From positions 1-31,112 of the IMG/VR virus record IMGVR_UViG_3300023116_000210: 31,112 nt of DNA. One strand, written 5' to 3'. This document shows, in pieces, positions 7,954 to 15,892 of the stretch. The notes under the pieces were generated by a model that was not told where the DNA came from, did no database searches, and saw only the letters and a list, made by a program, of their open reading frames with translations. Within the stretch, counting starts at the first letter, position 1. Every line of letters starts with the position of its first letter. The translations under genes were made by a program, and so were the position numbers. The stretch comes from a virus.

Positions 7954-8103
7954 TTAGCGATCATCTCCAATTCCTTGGGCTAATAAAAATACTAATACAG
8001 CGAGCGCAACTGCAATGATTAGTAATTGTATTGCTTCGCCTACTATAGCTATTGCTATAGTAAATAAACTGATAAGAATAATAAGCGTGGTTATTCTCTG
8101 CAT
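7954..8103 (-). CDS. 49-aa membrane protein
   Basis: A short gene starting MQRITTLIILISLF and ending FLLAQGIGDDR. Two hydrophobic segments (residues about 5-21 and 24-43) make almost the whole protein, so it is probably a small integral membrane protein. AGGAGG and GGGAG lie upstream of its ATG, inside the end of the preceding 113-aa gene, which it overlaps by 13 bases. No family is recognised. Confidence 0.6.
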   Translation of the reverse strand: MQRITTLIILISLFTIAIAIVGEAIQLLIIAVALAVLVFLLAQGIGDDR

Positions 8104-8432
8104 TCTGGCTCCCATTCCTCCTCAACTTGCCGTTGTATAGTAGGTTTAAGATAAAACTCAACTTGGTTACACAAAAGTTCGCCAAGTTTTGCATAGTCCC
8201 TAGCAAACAAAGCTTTACGTATTTTTGATATGTGTGCTTTATGTTTGTCATTAACATGCAAAATACCTTCGCCACCGACAGCTTCGAAAAGAAAGTCATT
8301 GTCGTGTAACAATTCTGTGTACTTTTCTTCGCAGCGTATTTTGTAGTCTTTAGAAAACAGAAATTGTTCGAACTCGTTTTCTAGCTGTGACGATTCATGA
8401 TCATACAAAAGTTCAGCAAGTTCAGGAGTCAT
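8091..8432 (-). CDS. Hypothetical helical protein
   Basis: 113 aa, mainly charged helix, with an LENEFEQFLFSKDY segment and the C-terminal EEEWEPECRE. No family is recognised. An AAAGGAA ribosome binding site precedes the start, and the gene follows the Cas4-like nuclease by 13 bases in the same unit. Confidence 0.55.
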   Translation of the reverse strand: MTPELAELLYDHESSQLENEFEQFLFSKDYKIRCEEKYTELLHDNDFLFEAVGGEGILHVNDKHKAHISKIRKALFARDYAKLGELLCNQVEFYLKPTIQRQVEEEWEPECRE

Positions 8433-8445
8433 GGGTTATTCCTTT

Positions 8446-9198
8446 TTAGTCAACGCCCCATTGGCATTCAGGCTCTTCGCCTTGTTTAAAGCTACACCAC
8501 CTACATGCAGAGGAGCTGGGTTTTGGATCGAATCTTGTAGCAGTAGTCATCGTAATTGCTCGTTGGTATATCCCAGGAAGGAACACCATTGCAGCTTCTC
8601 GTGACCATGTTTTTGTTGTGGTCTCACCTTTGTCTATGTACCAAAGCTCTGTTTGTACGTGTTCAAAATGTGGGTAACGGAGAAATGTTGCAATTGCATA
8701 CAGCAAACATTGCTGCGCATGAGATATTTCATTACCAAATTTCTTTCCTGATTTATAATCAATAACTCGCGCAGAGGTTTCGTCTTCGTTTACAAGAGCA
8801 TCTAGTTTAATTCGTGCCCATGTATCTGGTGATAACCATCCTGTTACACCCCAATCAATAGTAAATCCCCATTCTCCTTCGAGTTCTACTTTAGCTTCAG
8901 CAAAAAGTTCACGTAGTTCTTCAAATGAGGATTTAAACTTCTTAAGACTGGTAGGCAGTTCACCTAACTCTCCTTTGACATAGTCTTCTGCTTCCTGGTG
9001 GATTTGAGTACCTCTGTCAGCAGCGGGGGAAGATGGTTCCTTTACTTTCCTAACCTTAGCTATATAGGTGCGATACGGGCATTCTTCGTACACTTTAAGT
9101 GCAGAGTAAGACCACTGGGGGACAAGCCCTAGTTCTATTGGACCAGTCTCTTGCGCTTGTAAGTGCGCTGGGAGTTCGTTAGTTATTTCGTTTGACAT
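8446..9198 (-). CDS. Cas4/RecB-like PD-(D/E)XK exonuclease
   Basis: 250 aa. The protein has the full PDDEXK/Cas4-type pattern: WSYSALKVYEECPYR (29-43) with Cys40, GTQIHQEAE with His67, Asp133 in KLDAL, VIDYKSGK with Asp147 and Lys149, a QQCLLYAI helix (motif QxxxY), and Cys232, Cys235 and Cys245 at the C terminus. Cys40 with the three C-terminal cysteines is the arrangement that holds a 4Fe-4S cluster in AddB and Cas4 nucleases. It is probably a DNA end-processing nuclease for phage recombination or host DNA breakdown. There is no CRISPR array nearby, so this is not a CRISPR component. It lies directly downstream of the primase-helicase. Confidence 0.85.
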   Translation of the reverse strand: MSNEITNELPAHLQAQETGPIELGLVPQWSYSALKVYEECPYRTYIAKVRKVKEPSSPAADRGTQIHQEAEDYVKGELGELPTSLKKFKSSFEELRELFAEAKVELEGEWGFTIDWGVTGWLSPDTWARIKLDALVNEDETSARVIDYKSGKKFGNEISHAQQCLLYAIATFLRYPHFEHVQTELWYIDKGETTTKTWSREAAMVFLPGIYQRAITMTTATRFDPKPSSSACRWCSFKQGEEPECQWGVD

Positions 9199-9201
9199 GT
9201 A

Positions 9202-11688
9202 CTATACCTCGATTAGTTTTTTATCTGCGGTATCGAAGTACATTTCGATTAATCTTTCCCTAGCACCATTATCATTACGCCACTCAACTACAACTCCTCT
9301 CGCAGCTTTAGCATCACGGCCCCCATTTTTAGGGCGTTTTCTTTCAGACTTGAGTCCATAACGCCCCGCAAGCATTGAAAATTGTTTAGGTGAATGTTGC
9401 TGTTGTGAGCCTGATGCAATCATTACATTGTATACAGTCTTCATATGGTCTAGTGGGATTACTACAAAATCTTCGTTTGCGTATGCTACCCAAGACTTAA
9501 CAAAGCGTTTAGCTGCTTCTATTGCACCAGCATGCGCAATATTGTGTACGTCAAGCTGTAAGACATCTTCAAAATATTCAATATCACCTGTCTTGAATGC
9601 TTCAAAGAATTCTTGATTAGTTGAGATAGATGCTTTTCGCATAGCGTCTTTAGCGTCATTAAATATCGGTGTCTTGACTAGCATCTCGTTAACTTTAAAA
9701 ACTTTTAGATGCCCCGCAAACACATAAAGCTCTTTGTCTATTGCTTTTAGATTAGCTAATACATCTGGATGTGCGTCTTTGAGCATTGTCTCTTGGCGCG
9801 GTGCTATATTGTAGCGTCTATCTCCAGTGTCTAAAGCAACAGCATCATACCTGTTAGTTAAAAATATAAAGTTCGTATAGTTTTGAACTTCTATCTGGTT
9901 ACTGCGCATAGCCCTGATAGTCAGAGTCGGTTCAGTTATCTGGTTCTTAAGCTTATCAGCCATTTTAGATGCGCCAGATGAAGCTGAAGCCATATGGAAT
10001 TCATCAACAACCATAAAGATAGCTTGGCGCATATAGCTGTTGAATTGCTCTTCAATAGACTGCAACGATTTCATTGGCACATGGTCAATGCCAAACAGAG
10101 GCCGAAGGATGCGCGTGTAAAATAAACCTTTACCTGTTCCTTGGACACCTGTCAGTACCCAGGCGGTCATTGCTTTCTGTCGAGTTTGATAGATAAATGC
10201 CAGCCAGTTTATGAAGTATTCAAACTCTTCAACACCGTCACCAAGTATGTGCATGATTACTTTGTAAATAGTGGGGCAATGCCACTTGAGAGTTTGTGCT
10301 TCGCCAACTGTTAAAGGTTTATCGACAGCTGCTTCATTCAACATGTACTTAGATCTGCGATACAAGTTGATATCGTAAGGAACGGTATGCAGCTTAGGAG
10401 GAGAATCGTCTGTTGGATCAAAATAAATGTTAGCGTCTGGTATGTATTCGGGGGCTGTTCGGCCATGAGAAAACATAAAGGATTCAACGCCTTGGCGAGA
10501 ACTAGGAGTGAGAGGGAACTCGTCACTAAACTGATCTATATTGGGGTTGTATATACCGTTGTAAATAACGTCCGCTTTGAAGTCGCGCATGACTAAAGGA
10601 ATCATGGCGCGTTCTTTACCTCTATTTAAGTTGTCTACTAAGTCAGGTATGGTTGCAAAAAATTCAGGGTCAGCATCTTCAATAGCAAAGATAGCTTCGC
10701 CTTTGAAGTTAAACATGTAATGAGGGTTATCTAAGTTAAAGTAGTAAGCGCCGCTATCGCCACCGTTAATATTGCAGTTAACCCAAGGTAGATAGCTTGT
10801 GTTGGAAATGGTAATGGACATCCGATCAGGGTTAACAATTACCTGTTCCGCACGGTTCTCTATGTTAACAGTGCGTAGCTGGGTAGTTTTCTTCTTAAAT
10901 CCAGCTTCTTTCCTTAGTTCGTCTTTTAACTTTTCATGTTTTTCGTGGACCTGTTGTGGGTTCAAAGCCATCAATTTGTCTAAGGGAAGCTTCTCGTGTT
11001 CTTTAATTACATGCACAATTCTATGGCTTTGGTCAGGGAATTGATCTGCCATGCCATTGAACACGGGAGGGGCGATAAATATTAACTTTGAATTGTCAGC
11101 TACTGAGATATCTAAAGGGTATGTTAAAGACAAACCGTTAACTGACAATCCTACTTGACTGCGAAATACATCGATATCAAAGTTAGCGTTTTGTAGCCAC
11201 AGCTTTATAGACTTAGGTTCGAGAGGTACTGTCAACATGAACAAGATGTGCATACTTACAGTGTTGCCTTTCTTACCAAAAGAAGCTGAAGCCTGGGCAA
11301 TGTAACTAACATTCCTGAATTCTTTCGGGAAGTAGTTAGTTACAAGCTCTGCTACGCTAACTAGGTCTGCATCGGTGTAGGTAGGCTTAATAACAAAATC
11401 ATCAAAAGCAACCCCATCCAGATCTAAGACAAGCATATCTGTAAAGGCTCGCCTATCTACTTGGCCAGCACGGCTCTGTTCAGATAGCTGCTGTCTAGTG
11501 TTACCTTTTAAAAGACAATGGCCAAGTGCTGCATGTGAAACTATATGTTTATAAAAGTCAGCAGTGTCGTGTATTTCGTGTGTATAAGAGTTAACTTCTT
11601 TAACGTAAGGGTATGGAGTAACAGAGTTCGTTGAAATTTCTTTAACGAGAGGTTTTCCATTGGCTGATTCAAGAAATGTTATGTGCAT
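9202..11688 (-). CDS. Primase-helicase (AEP plus SF3)
   Basis: 828 aa. The N-terminal third shows an archaeo-eukaryotic primase/polymerase-like pattern: LVLDLDG with Asp89 and Asp91, SMH (145-147) and Asp193. The C-terminal half is a superfamily 3/D5-type helicase: Walker A GVQGTGKG (514-521), Walker B FMVVDEF (558-564) and a sensor region NFIFLTNRYDAVALDTGDRRY (605-625). Such fused proteins prime and unwind the fork in phages that also encode a family A polymerase. AGGTG lies before the ATG. It follows csrA by two bases, and polymerase, csrA and primase-helicase are clearly one unit. The AEP assignment is weaker than the helicase assignment. Confidence 0.88.
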   Translation of the reverse strand: MHITFLESANGKPLVKEISTNSVTPYPYVKEVNSYTHEIHDTADFYKHIVSHAALGHCLLKGNTRQQLSEQSRAGQVDRRAFTDMLVLDLDGVAFDDFVIKPTYTDADLVSVAELVTNYFPKEFRNVSYIAQASASFGKKGNTVSMHILFMLTVPLEPKSIKLWLQNANFDIDVFRSQVGLSVNGLSLTYPLDISVADNSKLIFIAPPVFNGMADQFPDQSHRIVHVIKEHEKLPLDKLMALNPQQVHEKHEKLKDELRKEAGFKKKTTQLRTVNIENRAEQVIVNPDRMSITISNTSYLPWVNCNINGGDSGAYYFNLDNPHYMFNFKGEAIFAIEDADPEFFATIPDLVDNLNRGKERAMIPLVMRDFKADVIYNGIYNPNIDQFSDEFPLTPSSRQGVESFMFSHGRTAPEYIPDANIYFDPTDDSPPKLHTVPYDINLYRRSKYMLNEAAVDKPLTVGEAQTLKWHCPTIYKVIMHILGDGVEEFEYFINWLAFIYQTRQKAMTAWVLTGVQGTGKGLFYTRILRPLFGIDHVPMKSLQSIEEQFNSYMRQAIFMVVDEFHMASASSGASKMADKLKNQITEPTLTIRAMRSNQIEVQNYTNFIFLTNRYDAVALDTGDRRYNIAPRQETMLKDAHPDVLANLKAIDKELYVFAGHLKVFKVNEMLVKTPIFNDAKDAMRKASISTNQEFFEAFKTGDIEYFEDVLQLDVHNIAHAGAIEAAKRFVKSWVAYANEDFVVIPLDHMKTVYNVMIASGSQQQHSPKQFSMLAGRYGLKSERKRPKNGGRDAKAARGVVVEWRNDNGARERLIEMYFDTADKKLIEV

Positions 11689-11690
11689 TC

Positions 11691-11882
11691 TTACACCTCG
11701 CCACGTTTTGTCTTGCTTTCAAAAATCTCCTTTCGATCGATGCGTACTTTTTTTGAAGCTTCAAACGATAGCCGCACATTTCCACGATCAATTCTGGTAA
11801 TAAAAATTTTACATAGGGTCTCGCCATCTTCATGGATAATGACTTCATCCCCTACACCACGAGTTAAAACTAGTCTGCTCAT
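11691..11882 (-). CDS. csrA: CsrA-family RNA-binding regulator
   Basis: 63 aa. The pattern is that of CsrA/RsmA: MSRLVLTRGVGDEVII at the N terminus (E. coli: MLILTRRVGE), a central GNVRLSFEA strand, and VRIDRKEIF (46-54), matching VAVHREEIY. Leu6 and Arg50 align with the key RNA-contacting Leu4 and Arg44 of E. coli CsrA; His43 is replaced by Asp49. CsrA dimers bind GGA in hairpin loops, often over ribosome binding sites, to block or stabilise mRNAs. The start overlaps the polymerase stop (ATGA). Several GGA-loop hairpins in this window are candidate targets. It could also rewire host mRNAs. Confidence 0.9.
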   Translation of the reverse strand: MSRLVLTRGVGDEVIIHEDGETLCKIFITRIDRGNVRLSFEASKKVRIDRKEIFESKTKRGEV

Positions 11883-13672
11883 TTAGAATACGCCTCACCA
11901 TAACTACCCTCTGCATTAAGAGGTATATCTTTGGCCCATTCTGGGGCTTTCGTCATTTCATGGATAATTGTTTGAAGGACATCTGCATGGTCTGTGCTTG
12001 CAGAAGATACTATGATTTCATCATGTACGGTCAGTACAACACGGAAGTCAGAGATCTTATTGATGCGTAAGATTGCATCGGTAATAACAAGTCTAGATAA
12101 AGCCTGGACTATATTTTCTGTGATCTTACCGCCGTAGGTGTATGTTTCTCCGTTGCGAGAATCAAAGACATAGCCTTTAGAGGTATGTCGTAAGTTTTCG
12201 TAGTAAAGAGATAGCCCGTTAGGGAGGACTATCCTATAAGGCTCTATTTGAAGGACTTTATGGGGGACATATTTATTAGTAGTCATCCAGACTAAGAAGT
12301 CTGAACACTTCGCCCATAAGTAGTTAATCAAATAAAAAGTAGCGCGGTACTTTGCAACTACTTCTTGGCACTTCATATCGTCAAGTTTTACCTGTGGACC
12401 AGCGCCTCCGCTGGCTAGGGTAGCTTGGAACTTCTTCCAGCCCATGCCGTAGCCAAGACCCAGAACGGCTGTTTTACCAACAAACCGTTCTTCGGGATAG
12501 TCTTTACCGTTGACTTCGAATCCATAGATGTCACTGGCAAAGCTTGAGTATACGTCTACGCCGTAGCGGAACTTCTCTAAGAGACTGTCTTGCCCTGCAA
12601 GCCAAGCAAGCATCCTAGCTTCGATGTTGGATAGGTCAACAGCGTAGAGCAGCTCGCCTTTTGGGGCTTTCAGACAGCGTCTTAGCTCAGAGCCGCGAGG
12701 CATGTTTTGGAAATTAAGTTTGTCAGACCCGCCAAAGCGTCCTGTGTGTGCAGCGTAATAGCGCAAAGGAATTGAGATCGTGCCATCCGGGTTAGCAGCT
12801 TCTAAAAAGCGCTTGGCACGTGTCTCGCGGAGCCTACTCTTAGTAGCAATACGTGCATCCCACAGGTCTTTATGCTCTGGGTAATCTTTGACCAGCTGCT
12901 GGAAGCCTGGGTCATTCTTACCGAATGCAGGAATTAACTTGTTAGTAGCAGGGGACAACTTTTTAGGAGGCTCAATGCCAAGAGACTCAAGGATAGCTTC
13001 AAACTTGGAGTTCGAAGCCAGGTCTTCGCGAGAGTAGCCAGACAGCTCTATAAGCTGTTCTGCGGCAGCTTTCTCTCGTTGATGGATAGCTGTTACCTGT
13101 TCCGTGTCAAGAATCATACGGGGTTCTGTGAACATCTTGATGGTAGCATCAATTACTTCTAGCTCTGACTGCGGAAAGTCTGCCCATTTCTTGTAGATAG
13201 CGTAAGTCAGCTCTACGTCTTGTATACAGTAGTCAGCGATATCTTGTTCTAAGTTAGGGGGAAGGTCATAAATCCCTTTAGCGGATGAAAGAGCATCGCC
13301 TTTCCTCATGCTAATATCGTCTGGAAACAGCCTTTCAGCGACTGCTCTTAGAGATGAGCTGTGGCCTGGATACATGGCGCGAGCCATAGAAGCTGTATCT
13401 AAATAGAACTGAGGTTTGTATCCATAGATGCGGGTGAGTATAGCCCCATCGAAAGCTGTGTTATGGGCAAGAATAGTTGTTTCTTCCCATAACAAACTAC
13501 TAAGGGCCATATCAACTTCGTCACCGCTAAACCACTCTGTAGGGGAGTCTTCTATCTTAATCCCTAACCCCCACACCTTAAAGTCAGGGTGGTGGATGTA
13601 CTGCATTGTGGTTTGTTTGGTAAGAGTTACATCCTTGGAGTAATAAGTTTCAAAATCTATAGTAACTAGCAT
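11879..13672 (-). CDS. polA: Family A DNA polymerase with 3'-5' exonuclease
   Basis: 597 aa. Exonuclease motifs: DFE (Asp6, Glu8), HNTAFD with Asp75, and DYCIQD with Asp152. Polymerase motifs: A, AVDLSNIEAR (Asp346, Glu351); B, R396-x3-K400 ... Y408-G409; C, VHDE (549-552) with Asp551. There is no 5'-3' exonuclease domain. The position equivalent to E. coli Phe762 is Leu404. It is the replicative polymerase of the phage. The start codon shares a TAATG junction with the preceding small gene; csrA overlaps the end. Confidence 0.95.
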   Translation of the reverse strand: MLVTIDFETYYSKDVTLTKQTTMQYIHHPDFKVWGLGIKIEDSPTEWFSGDEVDMALSSLLWEETTILAHNTAFDGAILTRIYGYKPQFYLDTASMARAMYPGHSSSLRAVAERLFPDDISMRKGDALSSAKGIYDLPPNLEQDIADYCIQDVELTYAIYKKWADFPQSELEVIDATIKMFTEPRMILDTEQVTAIHQREKAAAEQLIELSGYSREDLASNSKFEAILESLGIEPPKKLSPATNKLIPAFGKNDPGFQQLVKDYPEHKDLWDARIATKSRLRETRAKRFLEAANPDGTISIPLRYYAAHTGRFGGSDKLNFQNMPRGSELRRCLKAPKGELLYAVDLSNIEARMLAWLAGQDSLLEKFRYGVDVYSSFASDIYGFEVNGKDYPEERFVGKTAVLGLGYGMGWKKFQATLASGGAGPQVKLDDMKCQEVVAKYRATFYLINYLWAKCSDFLVWMTTNKYVPHKVLQIEPYRIVLPNGLSLYYENLRHTSKGYVFDSRNGETYTYGGKITENIVQALSRLVITDAILRINKISDFRVVLTVHDEIIVSSASTDHADVLQTIIHEMTKAPEWAKDIPLNAEGSYGEAYSK

Positions 13673-13839
13673 TATTTCTCTTCCTTTGCTGTGCGGAGAC
13701 TGTAATGCCGTTTGTCTTGAAACTCATAGCTTTTACACACTCCTTGTGGGATATGCTGAATAACACCGCCTTTGGCTAAAAACTTTTTAGTATGCTTGGC
13801 GATTTCTTCCCGTAGTTTGTCTCTTTCTTCTTGCGTCAT
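13672..13839 (-). CDS. 55-aa basic protein
   Basis: A small gene (MTQEERDKLREEIAKH... to TAKEEK). It fits exactly between two coupled junctions: ATGA with the upstream gene and TAATG with the polymerase, which strongly supports it. It has an N-terminal charged helix followed by KKFLAKGGVIQHIPQG, similar in shape to the FLxxGGxIxxxPxG segment of small phage DNA-binding-like proteins. Function is unknown. The ribosome binding site is weak, consistent with coupled translation. Confidence 0.65.
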   Translation of the reverse strand: MTQEERDKLREEIAKHTKKFLAKGGVIQHIPQGVCKSYEFQDKRHYSLRTAKEEK

Positions 13840-14204
13840 AAAGGCTCGCAAAAAGTATGCAGGCCAGAGATAACATCGTTACCTGGAGAGACATGTAAGT
13901 AGCTTGCGCCATTTCTTCTAGCGACTTGCAGCAAACTAACAAAAGCAAAGGAAAAGCTGTAGTTAATTAGCTCTTGGTATACTGAGTTTTCATCTTCAGG
14001 AACAAGAATAAAACAAGGGTCAGTACCTATAACGTATAATCTGGGGCAAGTGTGTAAAAGACCTTGGTCTAGCTTAGAAAGATGCTCTGTACTTACATGA
14101 AGTATTTCAGAAAGGGCATTCTTCAGAGGTATCGTGGGCTTGGATGTCTCGTAAAGAGGTATGGTGGTCTTGGATGGCTCGTAAAGCAACGACATTTGGC
14201 TCAA
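13836..14204 (-). CDS. Hypothetical protein with decapeptide repeat
   Basis: 122 aa, not recognised. Residues 7-26 contain two near-identical decapeptides (LYEPSKTTIP and LYETSKPTIP) made by a 30-bp tandem duplication. The rest looks globular, with an ARRNGASYLHVSPGNDVISGL motif near the end. It overlaps the preceding gene by 98 bases; the repeat lies in the overlap. Where translation starts is not certain; a later start would remove the overlap and the repeat. Confidence 0.5.
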   Translation of the reverse strand: MSQMSLLYEPSKTTIPLYETSKPTIPLKNALSEILHVSTEHLSKLDQGLLHTCPRLYVIGTDPCFILVPEDENSVYQELINYSFSFAFVSLLQVARRNGASYLHVSPGNDVISGLHTFCEPL

Positions 14205-14358
14205 TCCTCCTGAACTGGTTTTCTAGCTGCTTGAGTTTAACGGGGTCTTCAAGGCTAAGCGTTGCAACGATGAAACTATAGAACTCGAATTGATTTTGGT
14301 CTTGAGAATACTTGTTTTCGAGGTCTGAAAAGTGATCTAGGTACTCCATTGCGTCCAT
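14107..14358 (-). CDS. Hypothetical protein overlapping the next gene
   Basis: 83 aa from the ATG at 14358, which has GGAGGG five bases upstream. The frame stays open to an ATG at 14463 that has no ribosome binding site but would add a convincing transmembrane helix (ALLSSLSIFFLAYLYYLNYY), so a membrane-anchored 118-aa form cannot be ruled out. The C terminus holds the same DNA repeat as the next gene, read in another frame (LRAIQDHHTS, LRDIQAHDTS). No family is recognised. Confidence 0.5.
   Translation of the reverse strand: MDAMEYLDHFSDLENKYSQDQNQFEFYSFIVATLSLEDPVKLKQLENQFRRIEPNVVALRAIQDHHTSLRDIQAHDTSEECPF
14127..14186. repeat. 30-bp tandem duplication
   Basis: Two adjacent 30-bp units (14127-14156 and 14157-14186) differ at three positions. 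The unit length is a multiple of three, so both overlapping reading frames stay open and each shows a repeated decapeptide. Confidence 0.9.
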
Positions 14359-14425
14359 GAATCCCTCCGGGAAAAGTAAATAGTAGTTTAGGTAATACAG
14401 ATAGGCAAGAAAAAATATAGATAAG

Positions 14426-14638
14426 CTACTCAAAAGTGCTACGCAGATTTGCTTTAACGCCATAATCTACAGCAATTTCAATGAGTTGCGGATGAAACTC
14501 TTTTAGTATTTTTAATGTATCTATGTTGCACATGGATACAGCCTTGTGGATTGATTCCTGAGCACGGACTAAACTATAAGCTGTGTCATAGTCAATGCCG
14601 TTGTTTTCCATGTTGTCACGGATAAGATTCTCATTCAT
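14426..14638 (-). CDS. Small hypothetical protein
   Basis: 70 aa, MNENLIRDNMENNGIDYDTAYSL..., all helical by eye. A GAGGAG ribosome binding site lies upstream. It follows the 87-aa gene by three bases. No family is recognised. Confidence 0.55.
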   Translation of the reverse strand: MNENLIRDNMENNGIDYDTAYSLVRAQESIHKAVSMCNIDTLKILKEFHPQLIEIAVDYGVKANLRSTFE

Positions 14639-14641
14639 AAG

Positions 14642-14905
14642 TCACTCCTCAAATGGCTCGTCAAAGTAAGATCGGCAAGGCATGATGTCATGCCGATGTA
14701 ATGCAGTAGTTTTAAGTAAGTTTGTTCTTGTGGCGAACACCGTTTTATCTGTACCATCAACAAACTTCTGGTGGGCAGTTATGCCCAGTTTATCGCCAAT
14801 TGCTTCCTGCAACTTGTTAAGTGCTGCAAGCTCAGAGTCAGCTTCCACGGTGTAATGGTCAACATAAGTTTTGGTCCAGTGCTTTTGGATTGCGTACCAA
14901 GTCAT
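14642..14905 (-). CDS. Small hypothetical protein
   Basis: 87 aa. Strand-rich start (MTWYAIQKHWTKTYVDHYTVEADSELAALNKL) then a helix and VFATRTNLL. The aromatic YAIQ...HYTVEADSELAAL pattern is seen in small phage proteins of unknown function. The ribosome binding site GGAG sits in a possible hairpin loop between AAAC (14915-14918 on the complement) and GTTT. Confidence 0.55.
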   Translation of the reverse strand: MTWYAIQKHWTKTYVDHYTVEADSELAALNKLQEAIGDKLGITAHQKFVDGTDKTVFATRTNLLKTTALHRHDIMPCRSYFDEPFEE

Positions 14906-14969
14906 AAACTCTCCGTTTCTTCTATATAGTTAACAAGTTTAAATCTTTGTCTTGAGGTATCAGTAGTAT

Positions 14970-15311
14970 TTAGGAATGACAATAACCGTCTGCTTCGATG
15001 ACTAGCCACATACCACACCATTTGACAACGATGGCGTTGTCCATGCCAACTGTTGGCTGGGCTGTATCGACAAATTCCTCTAAAGTCATGCCGTTATTGT
15101 CTTGCGCCCACTTGCGAACTAAAGATTCTTTCTGCTCAAATGTCATATGACACGTGTTAATGTAAGTTGCTTTTTGAACTTCAGATAGGATTGAATCAGG
15201 TTGGTCGTCCTGGAAAACATCACATTTAGGACAATAGTCTAGAGTCTTTGGGTGTATGTAGTTTTCTTTACACTCACAGTCCCAGTGTGTCGGAGTTGTT
15301 ATTACTTCCAT
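14970..15311 (-). CDS. Zinc-ribbon-containing phage protein
   Basis: 113 aa. Residues 12-30 form a Cys knuckle pair (Cys12, Cys14, then CPKC with Cys27 and Cys30) typical of a small zinc ribbon. The rest contains a MTFEQKESLVRKWAQDNNGMTLEEFV helix pair and an IVVKWCGMWLVIEADG strand region. Role unknown; nucleic-acid or protein binding is likely. AGGATAG lies upstream of the ATG, which is inside the end of the preceding gene. Confidence 0.6.
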   Translation of the reverse strand: MEVITTPTHWDCECKENYIHPKTLDYCPKCDVFQDDQPDSILSEVQKATYINTCHMTFEQKESLVRKWAQDNNGMTLEEFVDTAQPTVGMDNAIVVKWCGMWLVIEADGYCHS

Positions 15312-15486
15312 GAGCTATCCTCATTGATTGTGCAGAGCTATACACCGCTCCTTGTGTGAAAGCTAAACGAACTATATGAACCAAGACATCGGATAAACCA
15401 ACACCTTCTAGTTCTTTACGTATAGCATCACACTCTTCTACGATGTTATCTATTTCATAATCAAATTCATCATTTGTCATCGTCAT
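15274..15486 (-). CDS. Small hypothetical protein
   Basis: 70 aa starting MTMTNDEFDYEIDNI. GTG one codon upstream and ATG two codons downstream are alternative starts; the ribosome binding site (GGGTG) is weak. Helical, acidic N terminus, with a VHIVRLAFTQGAVYSSA segment. It overlaps both neighbours (17 and 38 bases). No family is recognised. Confidence 0.5.
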   Translation of the reverse strand: MTMTNDEFDYEIDNIVEECDAIRKELEGVGLSDVLVHIVRLAFTQGAVYSSAQSMRIAHGSNNNSDTLGL

Positions 15487-15892
15487 CACCCATGTTTACC
15501 CATTGCTGCCAATTAGGGTTAGAGAAATCAACGAACTCACTATAGTTTTCTACCATCTCTTCTAAGACCTTCTTTCTATTACGAGCTGTTTTTTCATCAT
15601 GAAAGTCTTGAAGCATAGAAAAGAAATAGATCTCGTCTAGGATTAGTTGAGGGATAGGAAAGTCTTTATTGGTATACAGATAGATGTCGTGTATTGATTG
15701 GATGCTTCCTTTATATGTCATCAGTTCTGCACAATCATGATCAAGAAGCCATCCAACAGCGCAGTGATTTCCTTTGCCATCGCTGTAGGCACATAATGGT
15801 TTCTCATCATCATCATGAGAGAACATACACTGGCCACCTTGTTGAACTATTTTCTTTACTGCGAAATCAGCAGCTTGCTGTAGTGTTTCCAT
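15470..15892 (-). CDS. Conserved phage protein (CAVGWLL motif)
   Basis: 140 aa. Notable segments are CMFSHDDDEKPLCAYSDGKGNHCAV with a following GWLL, three cysteines in residues 22-44, and a WQQWVNMGDDDDK end. Phage proteins with a CAYxxGxGxHCAIGWLL-like motif are common and uncharacterised. The AGGAG ribosome binding site is in the loop of a CGCC/GGCG hairpin (15898-15910). Confidence 0.6.
   Translation of the reverse strand: METLQQAADFAVKKIVQQGGQCMFSHDDDEKPLCAYSDGKGNHCAVGWLLDHDCAELMTYKGSIQSIHDIYLYTNKDFPIPQLILDEIYFFSMLQDFHDEKTARNRKKVLEEMVENYSEFVDFSNPNWQQWVNMGDDDDK

Noticed and set aside
8446-9198. Cas4 as sign of a CRISPR system
   Set aside because: No repeat-spacer array or other cas gene is present; Cas4-like nucleases are common replication and recombination genes of phages.
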